A stretch of 39,549 nucleotides of DNA from the NCBI GenBank assembly GCA_964597945.1, contig CAZRAD010000007.1, positions 1-39,549 on the forward strand, given 5' to 3'. Shown here piece after piece: positions 17,075-27,600 of the stretch (positions within the stretch are counted from its first letter, which is position 1; each line of letters begins with the position of its first letter). The stretch is from JAPEKQ01 sp964597945. GTDB taxonomy: Bacteria > Joyebacterota > Joyebacteria > Joyebacterales > Joyebacteraceae. Under the pieces are notes generated by a model that was not told the DNA's origin, did no database searches, and saw nothing but the letters and a program-made list of their open reading frames with translations. The position numbers and the translations under genes are program-made.

Positions 17075-19828
17075 ATGGACTCCGACAGGCGAAGTCAGGA
17101 GAAGCGTTCCGGGGAGACGAGGTCGCGCGACGACCGCGTGCTCGAGAGAACGCACGTCCTGATGGCTCGCGACATCTTCTATGAGATAGACGCGCGCGGC
17201 AGGATCACATTCGTGTCCTCCGCCGTCGAGCGCTACGGCTTCGAATCGAGCGCGCTCGTCGGGGTCGAGCTCATCTCGATCGTCGCTCCCGAGCACCGGG
17301 AGCGCGTCGCGGGCGAGTTCGCGCGCAGCATCATGATGGGCGACGAGTTTCCCAGCGAGGTTCCGCTGCTCGCCCCGGACGGGCGCGTCCACTGGTTTGA
17401 GGACTGCGGGATCGTGATCCGGGAGAACGGTCGTGCCGTTGGTATCACCGGGTTTCTTCGCGACATCTCCGCCCGGAAGACATCGGCGGTTCATCTCGAC
17501 CATCTTCGCGCCGTACTCGACTCCCACCGGAGCATCGGCAAACTCGTTCTCAGAACCACCAGCCCGCAGCGGCTGATCCAGGGCGTCTGCGACGAGCTTG
17601 TCAGGACCAGAAGCTACGACACTGCCTGGATCGCGCTTGTCAGCGGGATGGGAGAGCTTCGACACACCGCGCATGCCGGCGGGACCGGGGACTTCGATGT
17701 CATCAGGTCGAGGATCGCGCGGGGTGCGCCGCCCGAATGCTGGGCGGAGGCGACGGCCGCCTCGGGGGCGATCGCCATCGAAGATCCGGCGGGACTCTGC
17801 GGCGACTGCCCGATCGCAGACCAGCATGGCTCGAGTGGCGCGATGAGTGTGCGGCTCGGATACGGTGGTGTGACCTACGGATTCCTCAACGTGTCGGTCT
17901 CACCGCGCTTCCTTGCCAATCGCGACGAGACGTCGCTGCTCGAAGATGTCGCGGCGGATATCGCGTATGCGCTCCACAACATGGACATGGCATCCCGGAA
18001 GCGTGAAGCGGAGCTCGCGCTTCTCGAGAGCGAGAGCCGATACCACATGCTCTTCGAGGACTCGCACGACGCCGTCTATGTCACATCGATCGACGGGAGG
18101 ATTCTCGAAGCCAACCCGGCCATGCTCGCGCTGTTCGGTCTGACACGTGACGAGATGATCGGAGCCGACGCGCACACGCTCTACGCGAACCCCGACGACC
18201 GCACCGGGTTTCAGCGTGCCATCGAACGGAGCGGGACGGTAGCGGACTACGAACTCGAGCTCAAGAGGCACTCCGGCGAGGCGATGTCGTGTCTCCTCAC
18301 GACGAGCGTGCGCCGGGCGGCGGACGGCTCCATCGTCGGCTATCATGGCATCATCCGTGACGTGACCGAACAGAAGCAGGCTGAGCAGGCGCTGTTCGAG
18401 AGCGAGCGTCTCTACCGGTCCATATTCAGGCTCTCTCCTGAGGCGATAGTCCTCCTTGATCGCCACGGCACCTTCCTCACGGCGAACGACCGTCTCTCCG
18501 ATTGGCTTGGGTACACGTCAGAGGAGATCATCGGTAAGAAGATACTCGAGATGCCGTTCTTCACCGAGCGCAGCAGGGCGACCGTCAGCGAGATGTTCCT
18601 CCGTCGGATGAGCGGCCGGCCCGTCGCCCCATACGATCTTGAGTTCGTTGCGAAGAACGGCACGACTCGGACCGGCCGCGTCGTCGGGACGGTCATCCAG
18701 GACGAGCGAGGGAGACCGGAGGCCGACTTCGTGATGATCTCCGACGTCACCGAGCAGCGAGCGGCGGAGCGCGCCCTGCGATCCTCCCGGCAGAAGATCG
18801 AGGGACTTCACGGGACGGCTCGACGGCTGGAGGTCAGCGGGAGCGAGGACGAGATCTGCCGCATCACCGCTGATGCCGCCAGGGAGGTTCTGGAGTTCCC
18901 TCGTTGTATCGTGGCGCACTCGAGCGGCGGGGAGCTGGCGGTCCGAGGGGTGTGCTCTGATGTGTCGCAGGGCGGTGGGGCTAGTGCGATAGTCTCGGTC
19001 GGCCCCATGGCTCGAGCTCACCGTGACGGTGGGCGCGTCGTGTTCCAGGGGGAGAGCGCGACGGAGGACCTCTTCGGTCTGAGCAGCGGCATCTGTGTGC
19101 CGCTTGGTGATGGCGTGTTCTGCGTCGGATCGGAGGGCCATGTCGAATACGGCGATGAAGACGTGCGGTTGATCGAACTCCTGCTGGGGCACACGGGCGA
19201 GGCCCTGCGCCGCGTCCGGCTGCTCCGCGAACTGCGTGACCTCGCTGTCCGCGATCCGCTGACCGGGCTCTACAATCGGCGTCACTTCACTGCTGAGCTG
19301 GAGAAGGAGGTCGATCGTGCGAGGCGCTATGGCCACGGCATAGGCTTCCTCATGCTCGACATCAACGGGTTCAAAGCGATCAACGACTCGCACGGACATC
19401 ACGTCGGCGATGATGTCCTCCGTGTTGTCGCCCGTTTCCTGCAGGATCATGTCCGTGCCAGCGAGATGGTGGTTCGCTACGGCGGAGATGAGTTCCTCGT
19501 CGTGATGCCCCATAGCGTCTCGGAGATCGAACCCGCCTGCAGGAGACTGGAGAACAGCTTCAACGAATGGGTCGAGGCTCTGGGAGACCTTGGTTTCCCG
19601 CTCGGTGTAGCGATCGGCGGCGCGATCTGGAACCCGGACGATGCCGCGTCCATCGAGGTTGTTCTCGCGCTTGCCGACGAGAGGATGTATGAGGATAAGC
19701 ATCGGCAGCAGCTGGCGATCGATAGCCGTGTGAGCAGAGAGACCGCCCCGACCGACCACGAGACTCTCCCGCCGACCGACGATCACTCCGACAACGAGAG
19801 TGATGTTTCGGATTGGGCCGGACCGTAG
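17075..19828 (+). CDS. PAS/GAF sensor diguanylate cyclase
   Basis: Predicted to make cyclic di-GMP from two GTP in response to signals sensed by its N-terminal modules. The 917 residues have no membrane segment and are likely cytoplasmic. Order: PAS (about 28-135), GAF (about 145-310, with a CGDCP cluster), PAS (320-435), PAS (443-565), GAF (about 585-715) and a GGDEF domain starting at DPLTGLYNRRHF. The active-site motif is an intact GGDEF at 803-807. The product-inhibition site reads RASE at 794-797 where RxxD is canonical. There is no EAL domain. A C-terminal tail of about 30 residues is rich in Asp, Ser and Thr. ATG 17075 has only a weak GAGGTG site close by; an ATG at 17015 gives a Cys-rich, unlikely leader. 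It is divergent from the hydroxylase operon. Confidence 0.92.
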   Translation: MDSDRRSQEKRSGETRSRDDRVLERTHVLMARDIFYEIDARGRITFVSSAVERYGFESSALVGVELISIVAPEHRERVAGEFARSIMMGDEFPSEVPLLAPDGRVHWFEDCGIVIRENGRAVGITGFLRDISARKTSAVHLDHLRAVLDSHRSIGKLVLRTTSPQRLIQGVCDELVRTRSYDTAWIALVSGMGELRHTAHAGGTGDFDVIRSRIARGAPPECWAEATAASGAIAIEDPAGLCGDCPIADQHGSSGAMSVRLGYGGVTYGFLNVSVSPRFLANRDETSLLEDVAADIAYALHNMDMASRKREAELALLESESRYHMLFEDSHDAVYVTSIDGRILEANPAMLALFGLTRDEMIGADAHTLYANPDDRTGFQRAIERSGTVADYELELKRHSGEAMSCLLTTSVRRAADGSIVGYHGIIRDVTEQKQAEQALFESERLYRSIFRLSPEAIVLLDRHGTFLTANDRLSDWLGYTSEEIIGKKILEMPFFTERSRATVSEMFLRRMSGRPVAPYDLEFVAKNGTTRTGRVVGTVIQDERGRPEADFVMISDVTEQRAAERALRSSRQKIEGLHGTARRLEVSGSEDEICRITADAAREVLEFPRCIVAHSSGGELAVRGVCSDVSQGGGASAIVSVGPMARAHRDGGRVVFQGESATEDLFGLSSGICVPLGDGVFCVGSEGHVEYGDEDVRLIELLLGHTGEALRRVRLLRELRDLAVRDPLTGLYNRRHFTAELEKEVDRARRYGHGIGFLMLDINGFKAINDSHGHHVGDDVLRVVARFLQDHVRASEMVVRYGGDEFLVVMPHSVSEIEPACRRLENSFNEWVEALGDLGFPLGVAIGGAIWNPDDAASIEVVLALADERMYEDKHRQQLAIDSRVSRETAPTDHETLPPTDDHSDNESDVSDWAGP

Positions 19829-19910
19829 TAGAGTATTGCCACACGGAGTGGCTCGGTAGATCTCCTGAAGCATCCCCCGACGACCCAAGAGGAAGGCGCT
19901 GGTCACATTC

Positions 19911-22394
19911 ATGGCGAGCGATACCAACACGACACTCAAGAACACGGTCCCGCGGCTCCGCGAGGCGATCGTTCGACATGCGCGCTACTCGCTCGGCCTG
20001 GAGCCTGCCGATCTCGATTGCGACGACATGTTCCGCGCCGTGAGTCTCGCCGTGCGCGAGTTCCTCGTCGACGGTATGCTCGAGACCGAAAGGAGATACG
20101 CGGAGCACGATGCAAAGAGGCTCTACTATCTCTCGATGGAGTTCCTCGTCGGGCGCTCGCTCGGCAACAATCTTCTCAACCTCGGTCTCTTCGACGCTTG
20201 CCGCAAGGCGGTCGAGGAACTCGGTGTCGACCTTGAGGAGGTGCGCGAGTGCGAGCGTGACGCCGCACTCGGCAACGGTGGACTCGGTCGTCTGGCCGCG
20301 TGCTTCCTTGACTCGCTGGCGACCCTCGCCATGCCCGGCTACGGCTACGGCATCAACTATCAGTATGGGCTGTTCAAGCAGCGTATCGACCACGGATATC
20401 AGCGCGAGCAGCCGGACAACTGGATGTCGTCGTCGAACCCGTGGCTCATCGAGCGCTCCAACGAGTCGATCGTGGTACCGGTCTACGGGTGGGTCGAGGA
20501 ACAGCGCGACGCGCTCGGACTGCCGCGGCGCGTCTGGCTCGGGCAGCGCATCGTCATCGGTGTTCCGTACGACATGCCCATCGTCGGATATGGTGGCGAG
20601 ACCGTGAACTTCCTCCGGCTCTTCTCCGCGCGCTCGTCCGAAGACTTCGATATGCAGATCTTCAACCAGGGCGAGTATCTGCGAGCCGTTCAGCAGAAGA
20701 TCGCGTCCGAAACCGTTTCGAAGGTGCTCTACCCCTCGGACTCGGTCGAGCAGGGGCGGGAGCTCCGTCTGATCCAGGAGTACTTTCTCGTGGCGTGCGC
20801 GGTCCGGGATCTTGTGAAGCGGTTCGACTCCGCGCACGATCGGATCGAGGATTTCGCTGAGAAGGTCGCCGTGCATCTCAACGACACACACCCGACGCTT
20901 GCGATCGCAGAGCTCATGCGTATCCTCGTCGACGAGCGCAACGTCGTGTGGGAGAATGCGTGGAAGATCGCGCAGGACACCTTCGCGTTCACCAATCACA
21001 CGCTCATGCCCGAGGCTCTCGAAACGTGGCCGACGTCGCTTCTCCACCGGGTCGTTCCACGCCATCTCGAGATCATCCGCGAGATCGACAGGCGGTTCGG
21101 GGAGCATCTCATCGATGTCTGGCCGGACGACGCGGCGCGCCGCCGGCACGTGAGTATCATCGATACGGTGGGAGAGGAGCGCGTACGGATGGCGCACCTC
21201 TCGATCGTGGGGAGTCACTCGACCAATGGTGTGGCCGACCTGCACAGCGAGCTCCTCAAGTCGGACGTCGTGCCCGACTTTTTCGCTCTCTGGCCCGAGC
21301 GGTTCACGAGCGTGACCAACGGTGTGACGCAGCGCCGCTGGCTTCAGAAGGCGAACCCGCCGCTGGCGGATCTTCTCGACCGCACGATCGGCACGGACTG
21401 GGTCACCGATCTCTCGAAGCTTCGCGATCTCGAGCGGTACATCGATAACGAGGAGTTCCTCGAGGCGTTCGCCGCTGCCAAGCACGAGAACAAGGAGGCT
21501 CTGGCGGAGACCGTCGCCGAGACGACCGGCATTACGGTCGACCCCTACACGATGTTCGACGTGCACGTGAAGCGGATCCACGAGTACAAGCGGCAGCTTC
21601 TCAATGTGCTCCGCATTATCTATGAGTACCTGGAGCTTGTGGATGACGGTGTGGAGCCGGCCGCATCGCGGACCTATCTCTTCGCCGGGAAGGCGGCGCC
21701 CGGGTACTGGGCGGCGAAGCAGATCATCAAGCTCATCAACAACGTCGGAGACGTCGTCAATCGAAACGCGAAGGCGACGGGTCTGATGCGTGTCGCGTTT
21801 CTGCCCGACTACCGGGTGTCGCTGGCCGAGCGCATCATCCCGGCGGCCGACCTCAGTGAGCAGATATCGACGGCGGGGACCGAAGCATCGGGGACCGGCA
21901 ACATGAAGCTCGCCATGAACGGCGCGCTCACCGTGGGTACGCTCGACGGCGCGAACATCGAGATCCTCGCGGAGGTGGGTGAGGAGAACATGCACATCTT
22001 CGGACTGACGGCCGAGGAGGTCGGCGATATGAAGGAACGCCGGGCATACGATCCCAGGGCCCTCTACGATTCCGACGAGAAGGTGCGCCGCGCTCTCGAT
22101 GCACTCGCGTCGGACCGCTTCAGTCCGCGCGAGCCCGGGCTCTTCGAATGGGTCTTCAAGGCGCTTCTCAATCCGGACGACCCGTACGTTCACCTCGCCG
22201 ACCTGCCGTCATACATCGACGTACAGAGGCGTATCGGTGAGGAGTATAGAGATCAGGGGGCGTGGCGGCGGAAGGCGCTTCTCAATGTCGCGAGAATCGA
22301 GAGGTTCTCGAGCGACCGGGCGGTCACCGAGTACGCGAGCGATATCTGGGATCTCAAGGCGTTCCATCCGAAGCCGGATCAGGGTCCGCGATAA
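19911..22394 (+). CDS. glgP: Glycogen/maltodextrin phosphorylase
   Basis: Releases glucose 1-phosphate from alpha-1,4-glucan ends using phosphate and pyridoxal phosphate. The 827-residue length and collinear motifs match the large GT35 class: LYYLSMEFLVGRSLGNNL, ALGNGGLGRLAACFLDS, YGINYQYGLF, the HLNDTHPT region, FTNHTLMPEALE, and EASGTGNMK with the PLP-binding Lys at about 666. The only SD-like sequence (GAGGAAGG) is some 14 bases from the ATG, so initiation may be weak or the true start slightly different. A -10-like TAGAGT at 19829-19834, just after the cyclase stop, could drive it, but its -35 is poor. The 3' end overlaps the convergent yyaL-like gene by 41 bases. Confidence 0.95.
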   Translation: MASDTNTTLKNTVPRLREAIVRHARYSLGLEPADLDCDDMFRAVSLAVREFLVDGMLETERRYAEHDAKRLYYLSMEFLVGRSLGNNLLNLGLFDACRKAVEELGVDLEEVRECERDAALGNGGLGRLAACFLDSLATLAMPGYGYGINYQYGLFKQRIDHGYQREQPDNWMSSSNPWLIERSNESIVVPVYGWVEEQRDALGLPRRVWLGQRIVIGVPYDMPIVGYGGETVNFLRLFSARSSEDFDMQIFNQGEYLRAVQQKIASETVSKVLYPSDSVEQGRELRLIQEYFLVACAVRDLVKRFDSAHDRIEDFAEKVAVHLNDTHPTLAIAELMRILVDERNVVWENAWKIAQDTFAFTNHTLMPEALETWPTSLLHRVVPRHLEIIREIDRRFGEHLIDVWPDDAARRRHVSIIDTVGEERVRMAHLSIVGSHSTNGVADLHSELLKSDVVPDFFALWPERFTSVTNGVTQRRWLQKANPPLADLLDRTIGTDWVTDLSKLRDLERYIDNEEFLEAFAAAKHENKEALAETVAETTGITVDPYTMFDVHVKRIHEYKRQLLNVLRIIYEYLELVDDGVEPAASRTYLFAGKAAPGYWAAKQIIKLINNVGDVVNRNAKATGLMRVAFLPDYRVSLAERIIPAADLSEQISTAGTEASGTGNMKLAMNGALTVGTLDGANIEILAEVGEENMHIFGLTAEEVGDMKERRAYDPRALYDSDEKVRRALDALASDRFSPREPGLFEWVFKALLNPDDPYVHLADLPSYIDVQRRIGEEYRDQGAWRRKALLNVARIERFSSDRAVTEYASDIWDLKAFHPKPDQGPR

Positions 22395-24561
22395 GTCGCA
22401 CCACATCCTCCGGGTCCGTGACCGGATCTGAACAAGACCGTCCGCGGCACACGTACGCCGTGGCGCACACCTCCCTCACCCCCATTCCCGACACGAACGG
22501 TGCGAGCTTCTCGAGCAGGCGTCGATCCGTCGACGAGCTGTCCGCGTGCGCGAAGAGCACGTGTGTTTCGGTGAGCGAGGCGCTCCGCGCGGCCGAGATC
22601 ATGGCACGCGTGTCCTCCGCGTCCGGCACCCCGACGATGACGACGGTCGGGCTGGGAGCGACGGCCCGGTCCAGGCCCGAGAGGAGGTGCATGAAGGCCG
22701 CGGGGTACGACCGGACGTCCGTGTCGAACGCTCTCAGTATCAGCTCGGCGTGCATTTCGAACTCCGAACGCCCGGCGAGATGCGCGAGCCGGAGCAGGTT
22801 GGAGAGGGCCACCGAGTTCGCTGACGGGATCGCGCCATCGTGGACCTTCCGCTGACGGACGAGAAGGCGCTCTCCATCGTGCGCCGTCAGGAAGAAGCCC
22901 CCTCTGTCATCATCCCAGAACCGCGCTATCAGCTCCTCTGTCAGCCGCACGGCCGCCTCGAGCCACGCGGGTTCGAGCGACGCGTTGTAGAGCTCGAGAA
23001 GACCCCAGGCCATGAAGGCGTAATCGTCAGCGAGCCCCGCCAGACCCGCCTCTCCGCCCCGGATGCGGTGGAGCAGCCGCCCACGCTGGTCGCGGGCGCG
23101 GCACAGTATGTGGTCGGCGGCGCTCTCGGCAGCGCGGGTCAACCCGGGCGCGTCAAGCGCGCAACCGGCTCGTGCCAGCGCGGCGATCATCAGACCGTTC
23201 CAGTCGGTCAGTATCTTGTCGTCCCGACCGGGGCGGACGCGTAGGGAGCGGGCCTTGAACAGCCGGAGGCGCGCCTGCTCCCACGACAGTCCCGATTCCG
23301 CGTGCGGGCCACTCGCCGCAGGCCCATGCTCTTCCCGCTGTCGCGGCGGTCCCGGGAGATGGAGGATGTTCGCACCTGCCGGCTCGCCCGTCGACTCGTC
23401 GCTGAAGTTGCCTCCGGGACGAACGCCGAACCGGCGGCCGACAGCAGAGGCGTCCGCACCGAGCGCGTCTCGCAGCTCGTCCTCGGTCCAGACGTAGAAC
23501 TTCCCCTCGACGCCCTCGCTGTCCGCATCCTCGGCGGAATAGAACGCTCCGCTCGGATCGGTCATGTCCCGCAGGACATACTCCGCCGTCTCGCGGACTG
23601 TCCGCTCGAAGAGCGGGTCACCGGTTGCGCGCCACGCGTCCGTGTACGCCATGAGCAGAAGAGCCTGGTCGTAGAGCATCTTCTCGAAGTGGGGGACGAG
23701 CCAGCGCGCGTCGGTCGAATACCGGTGGAACCCGAACCCGACATGGTCGTAGATCCCGCCTCTGCGCATCGCCGTGAGCGTCCGGGTCACCATCAAGAGC
23801 TGGCGCTCGTCGCCCGTGCGGGCGTGGCACCGGAGCAGGAACAGCAGATTGTGTGGTGATGGGAATTTCGGAGCGTCGCCGAACCCTCCGTGTCGGTCGT
23901 CGAACGAGTCGGCCAGCGCCGCACATCCCTCGTTGAGAATCGCTGTTCCGAGCTGCGTTCTGCCCGACGCGGAGCCCGAAGGGTCGGTGTCGAACTCCAA
24001 CGCATCAGCTGTCGACGTCGCCTCGCCCTCCGCTCTCAAGGCTGCGGCGACACGCTCGGAGGTATCCACGAGTTCCGCACGCCGCGTTCTCCAGAGCTCC
24101 GCCACTCGGGGGAGTATCTCCAGCATGCCCGTCATACCGAACCTGCTCTCGCGCGGCAGGTAGGTGCCGGCGAAGAACGGGGCGCCTTCCGGGGTCATCA
24201 TAATGGTCAGCGGCCAGCCGCCCCGGCCGGACATGAGCATCGCGGCGTCCATGTAGACGCCGTCGATATCCGGCCGCTCCTCTCGGTCGACCTTGATGCA
24301 GACGAATGATCCGTTCAGGAGCGACGCGACATCCTCGTCCTCGAAGGACTCGCGTTCCATGACGTGGCACCAGTGGCACGTCGAGTATCCTATGGAGAGG
24401 AAGATGGGCCGGTCCTCTGTCCTGGCGCGCTCGAAGGCCTCATCGCCCCACGGATACCAGTCCACGGGGTTTTCCGCGTGCTGCTGCAGATACGGGCTCT
24501 TCTCGTCGCCCAGGCGGTTCCGGCGGCCGGAGCTCGCGTTATGTCCGGATGTTTCCCTCAT
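22354..24561 (-). CDS. Thioredoxin-domain protein of the YyaL/SSP411 (DUF255) family
   Basis: A widespread family of unsettled function: an N-terminal thioredoxin-like domain joined to an (alpha/alpha)6-barrel resembling N-acylglucosamine 2-epimerases. The 735-residue length is normal. The hallmark segment is present: SPYLQQHAENPVDWYPWG, then the CxxC motif STCHWCHVMERESF with Cys62 and Cys65, then KVDREERPDIDGVYM. The C-terminal TAYVCRGRSCSDPVTDPEDV is also typical. ATG 24561 begins the conserved part, but no SD is visible; the ATG is preceded by TATATA. Longer open sequence upstream in this frame overlaps the kinase gene and is not part of this protein. It starts 55 bases after the kinase stop on the same strand, so it may be the last gene of that transcript. 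Confidence 0.92.
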   Translation of the reverse strand: MRETSGHNASSGRRNRLGDEKSPYLQQHAENPVDWYPWGDEAFERARTEDRPIFLSIGYSTCHWCHVMERESFEDEDVASLLNGSFVCIKVDREERPDIDGVYMDAAMLMSGRGGWPLTIMMTPEGAPFFAGTYLPRESRFGMTGMLEILPRVAELWRTRRAELVDTSERVAAALRAEGEATSTADALEFDTDPSGSASGRTQLGTAILNEGCAALADSFDDRHGGFGDAPKFPSPHNLLFLLRCHARTGDERQLLMVTRTLTAMRRGGIYDHVGFGFHRYSTDARWLVPHFEKMLYDQALLLMAYTDAWRATGDPLFERTVRETAEYVLRDMTDPSGAFYSAEDADSEGVEGKFYVWTEDELRDALGADASAVGRRFGVRPGGNFSDESTGEPAGANILHLPGPPRQREEHGPAASGPHAESGLSWEQARLRLFKARSLRVRPGRDDKILTDWNGLMIAALARAGCALDAPGLTRAAESAADHILCRARDQRGRLLHRIRGGEAGLAGLADDYAFMAWGLLELYNASLEPAWLEAAVRLTEELIARFWDDDRGGFFLTAHDGERLLVRQRKVHDGAIPSANSVALSNLLRLAHLAGRSEFEMHAELILRAFDTDVRSYPAAFMHLLSGLDRAVAPSPTVVIVGVPDAEDTRAMISAARSASLTETHVLFAHADSSSTDRRLLEKLAPFVSGMGVREVCATAYVCRGRSCSDPVTDPEDVVRLIADPDPASDGTP

Positions 24562-24616
24562 TATATATATGGATGCGTGGAGGCATCGCGCGGTGCGGGC
24601 AGGCGCTTCCTGCCGT

Positions 24617-27600
24617 CTAGGGGCTCGAGAGCACGTCGCGGACCTTCGTGACCAGCTTTGCCGCAAGATAGGGTTTCTGAATGAAGCCGGCGAGTCCCTT
24701 GCCGACGAAACGGTTGGTGATCTCCTTCTCGCCGTAGCCGCTCGAGAGAATGATCCGGAGATTCGGATCGAGCTTCCTGAGTTCGCGGAAGGTCTCCTCG
24801 CCGCCCATGTTCGGCATGGTAAGGTCAAGAAGCACACAGACGATGTTCGCGGAGTGCTTTCTGTAGGCGTCGATCGCCTTGAGGCCGTCCGAGGCCGTGA
24901 CGACATCGAACCCGGCGCGCTCGAGCATCTTCTGAGTGACGCGGCGTACCGTCGGCTCGTCGTCAACGAGCAGTACGGTCCCGCCCGCGGCGTCCCATGG
25001 GGAGCGTGACTCCGTGGCCGCCTCATGCACCGCCGTCACAGCATCATCCTCCGTGCTGACGGGGATGAGAACGCGGATGGTCGTACCCGTCCCCGCTGAA
25101 CTCTCGACCGAGATCGTGCCCTTGTGAGCGCGCACGATGCCGAGAACTGCGGCGAGTCCGAGTCCGCGCCCGGTGAATTTCGTTGTGAAGAACGGATCGA
25201 AGATACGCGATGCCGTCTCCTCATCCATCCCGACTCCGGTGTCCTCCACCTCGATACAGACATACGCTCCCTCCGGGAGCTCTTCGCTTGCGTAGCCCTG
25301 CGACAGTTCGATCCGGTCGCACTCGACGGCGCATGTTCTCAGTGAGATCACACCGTTGCGGTCGCCGATAGCGTCCGAGGCATTGGTCATGAGGTTCATG
25401 ATGACCTGGCGGATCTGCGTCGCGTCGCCCGTGATGAGAGGCAGGCTCTCCGCGAGATCGAACCGGACGATCGCGCTCTTCGAGAGCGATGCCTCGAGCA
25501 GCTGGGACATCTCGCTGACGACCTCATTGACCTCGATCGGCTCGATAATGAACCGACCCTTGCCGGAGTAGGCGAGCATCTGGCGGCTCAGGTCGGCCGC
25601 GCGCTCGGCCGTGTCCCGAATGGCCCGCACGCTCTCGGACGCAGGATCTCTCTCGTTGAGCTCGAGCAGCGCCATGTCCGCGTTGCCGAGGATACCGGTC
25701 AGCAGGTTGTTGAAATCGTGAGCGATACCGCCGGCGAGCACGCCGAGGCTCTCCAGCTTCTGAGTGTGCCGCACCTGCTCCTCGAGCCCGCGCCGCTCCT
25801 CCTCGGCCTTCTTCCGCTCGACGGCGAGCGAGATGTTCCCGGAGACGAACCGCATTAACTCGAGTTCCCGCTCCGTGTAGAGCTCGCTCTCGTCGTAGCT
25901 CTGGACGGCAACGACGCCGAAGACGCCGCGCGACGTCGTGAGCGGCATTCCCATCCAGACAGGCGAGGGCTCGCCGTAGACGGTGACGTCCTGCTCGTCC
26001 TCGAGTCGTTGCTGTGTTCTCTGGTCGATGAGATACGGTTCACCCGTGCGTCGGACATAGTCGGTGACGCTGTTCTCGAGCGGGATGGGTCCCACGGGCG
26101 CATCATCGAGCGCGTCGGCATGGTATGGGAATGAGTAGAGACCGGTCTCCTCGTCGTAGAGCGCGACGTAGAAGTTCGTCGTGTCCATCAACCGCCCGAG
26201 CTCCTGCCTGACCGTGTGGAGGAACGCCTCGAGCGTGTCCGTCCCGCCGGCGGCCTGGGAGATGTTGAGGAGCACCGAGCGGGCCAGCTCCTCGTTCTTC
26301 TGCGCCGTGATATCACGGACCGTGCCCCAGATCCGTGACGGCCTCCCGTGCTCATCTCTGAACAGCCACGAACGAACGGCTACCGGGACGAGCGTGCCGT
26401 CGGCACGACGGTACTCCTTCTCATACTCCTCAGAGAACCCGCGTTCCATCACCATCGAGTTGACCTCTTCGTCGAGCGCATGCCATCTCTCCGGGGTGAT
26501 CTCTGAGAACCGCACTCCGCCTATCTCGTCCATCGTTCGGCCGACGAGTTCAAGGAAGGCGGGGTTGGCCTCGACGACCATGCCGTCCAGCGTGCCGACG
26601 ACGATACCTTCAAGACTCGTCGAGAACAGACCGCGGAACTTCTCCTCGGACGCACAGAGAGCCTCGCTCGCCCTCTTGCTCGCGACGATCCCGCCGATAC
26701 TCGACGCCATCGTGCGCAGCGCCTCGCGGGCGTGCTGCGGGAAGTCTGCGACCTCGCGTGACGCCACACCGAGGAGGCCTGCAAGCCGGCCCTCGTGCAT
26801 GATCGGAAGCAACGCCGCCGCGGTGGCGCCCTCGCGCTGAAACGCCCCGCGGAGGTCGTTCTGCGGCTTCTTCGCCAGAGCAACGTCGGCCTCGGTGATG
26901 AAGAGGCCCTCTTTGTCGTCTGTCGCGGCGTCGATGATCGCAGTCCCCGAGGCCATCCACTCCGCCGCCCGAACGAAGTCGTCCGAGTGGCCGACCGACG
27001 CAGCAAGCCGGAAGCCGCCATCCTCCGCAAGATAGACCACGCCCGCATCGGCCCCCGAGACGTCAAAGGCGGCGCGGATGCACCGGTCGAGTGACTCCTC
27101 AACCGACTGAACCGGGTGGAGCGCGATGCTCAGATCGCGCTGGACCTGTGTCAGCCACTGCATCCTTCGACGGGTCGTGGCGTCGTGGACGATCGTGATG
27201 ACCCGTGTGACGGTTCCATTCTCGATCACCGGGATCTTCGTCGTCTCGGTGAAGACCTCGTGATGAGCGAGCCGTATCCGCTCCTCGGTCGCGACGGTCT
27301 CGCCCGTGTCGAAGACCTGCTCATACTGCTCGAAGACCGAGTCGTCCAGGAACGAGAAGACGTCCCGGAGACAGTCGCCGACGCCGGGGACCTCAATGTC
27401 GAGACCCGCGAGCCACTCCCTGTTCCGCCGGTTCATCAGTGTGATCCGCAGCTCCCGGTCCACGACGTGCACCGCGTCGTGCATCGAGTCCATGGTCATC
27501 CTATAGAGGGCTTCCGAGCGTCGCAGGTTCTCCTCGATGGCGCGGCGCTCCGTGATGTCCTGGACGGCGCCCACGATGCGCGTCGTCCGTCCCTGTGATT

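Noticed and set aside
19560..22193. An 877-residue minus-strand open frame opposite glgP
   Set aside because: It covers a clear glycogen phosphorylase on the other strand and has low-complexity, domain-free composition.
24555..24572. A -10-like TATAAT at the start codon of the YyaL-type gene
   Set aside because: It overlaps the ATG itself, so transcription would begin inside the gene, and no -35 box lies at a suitable distance.
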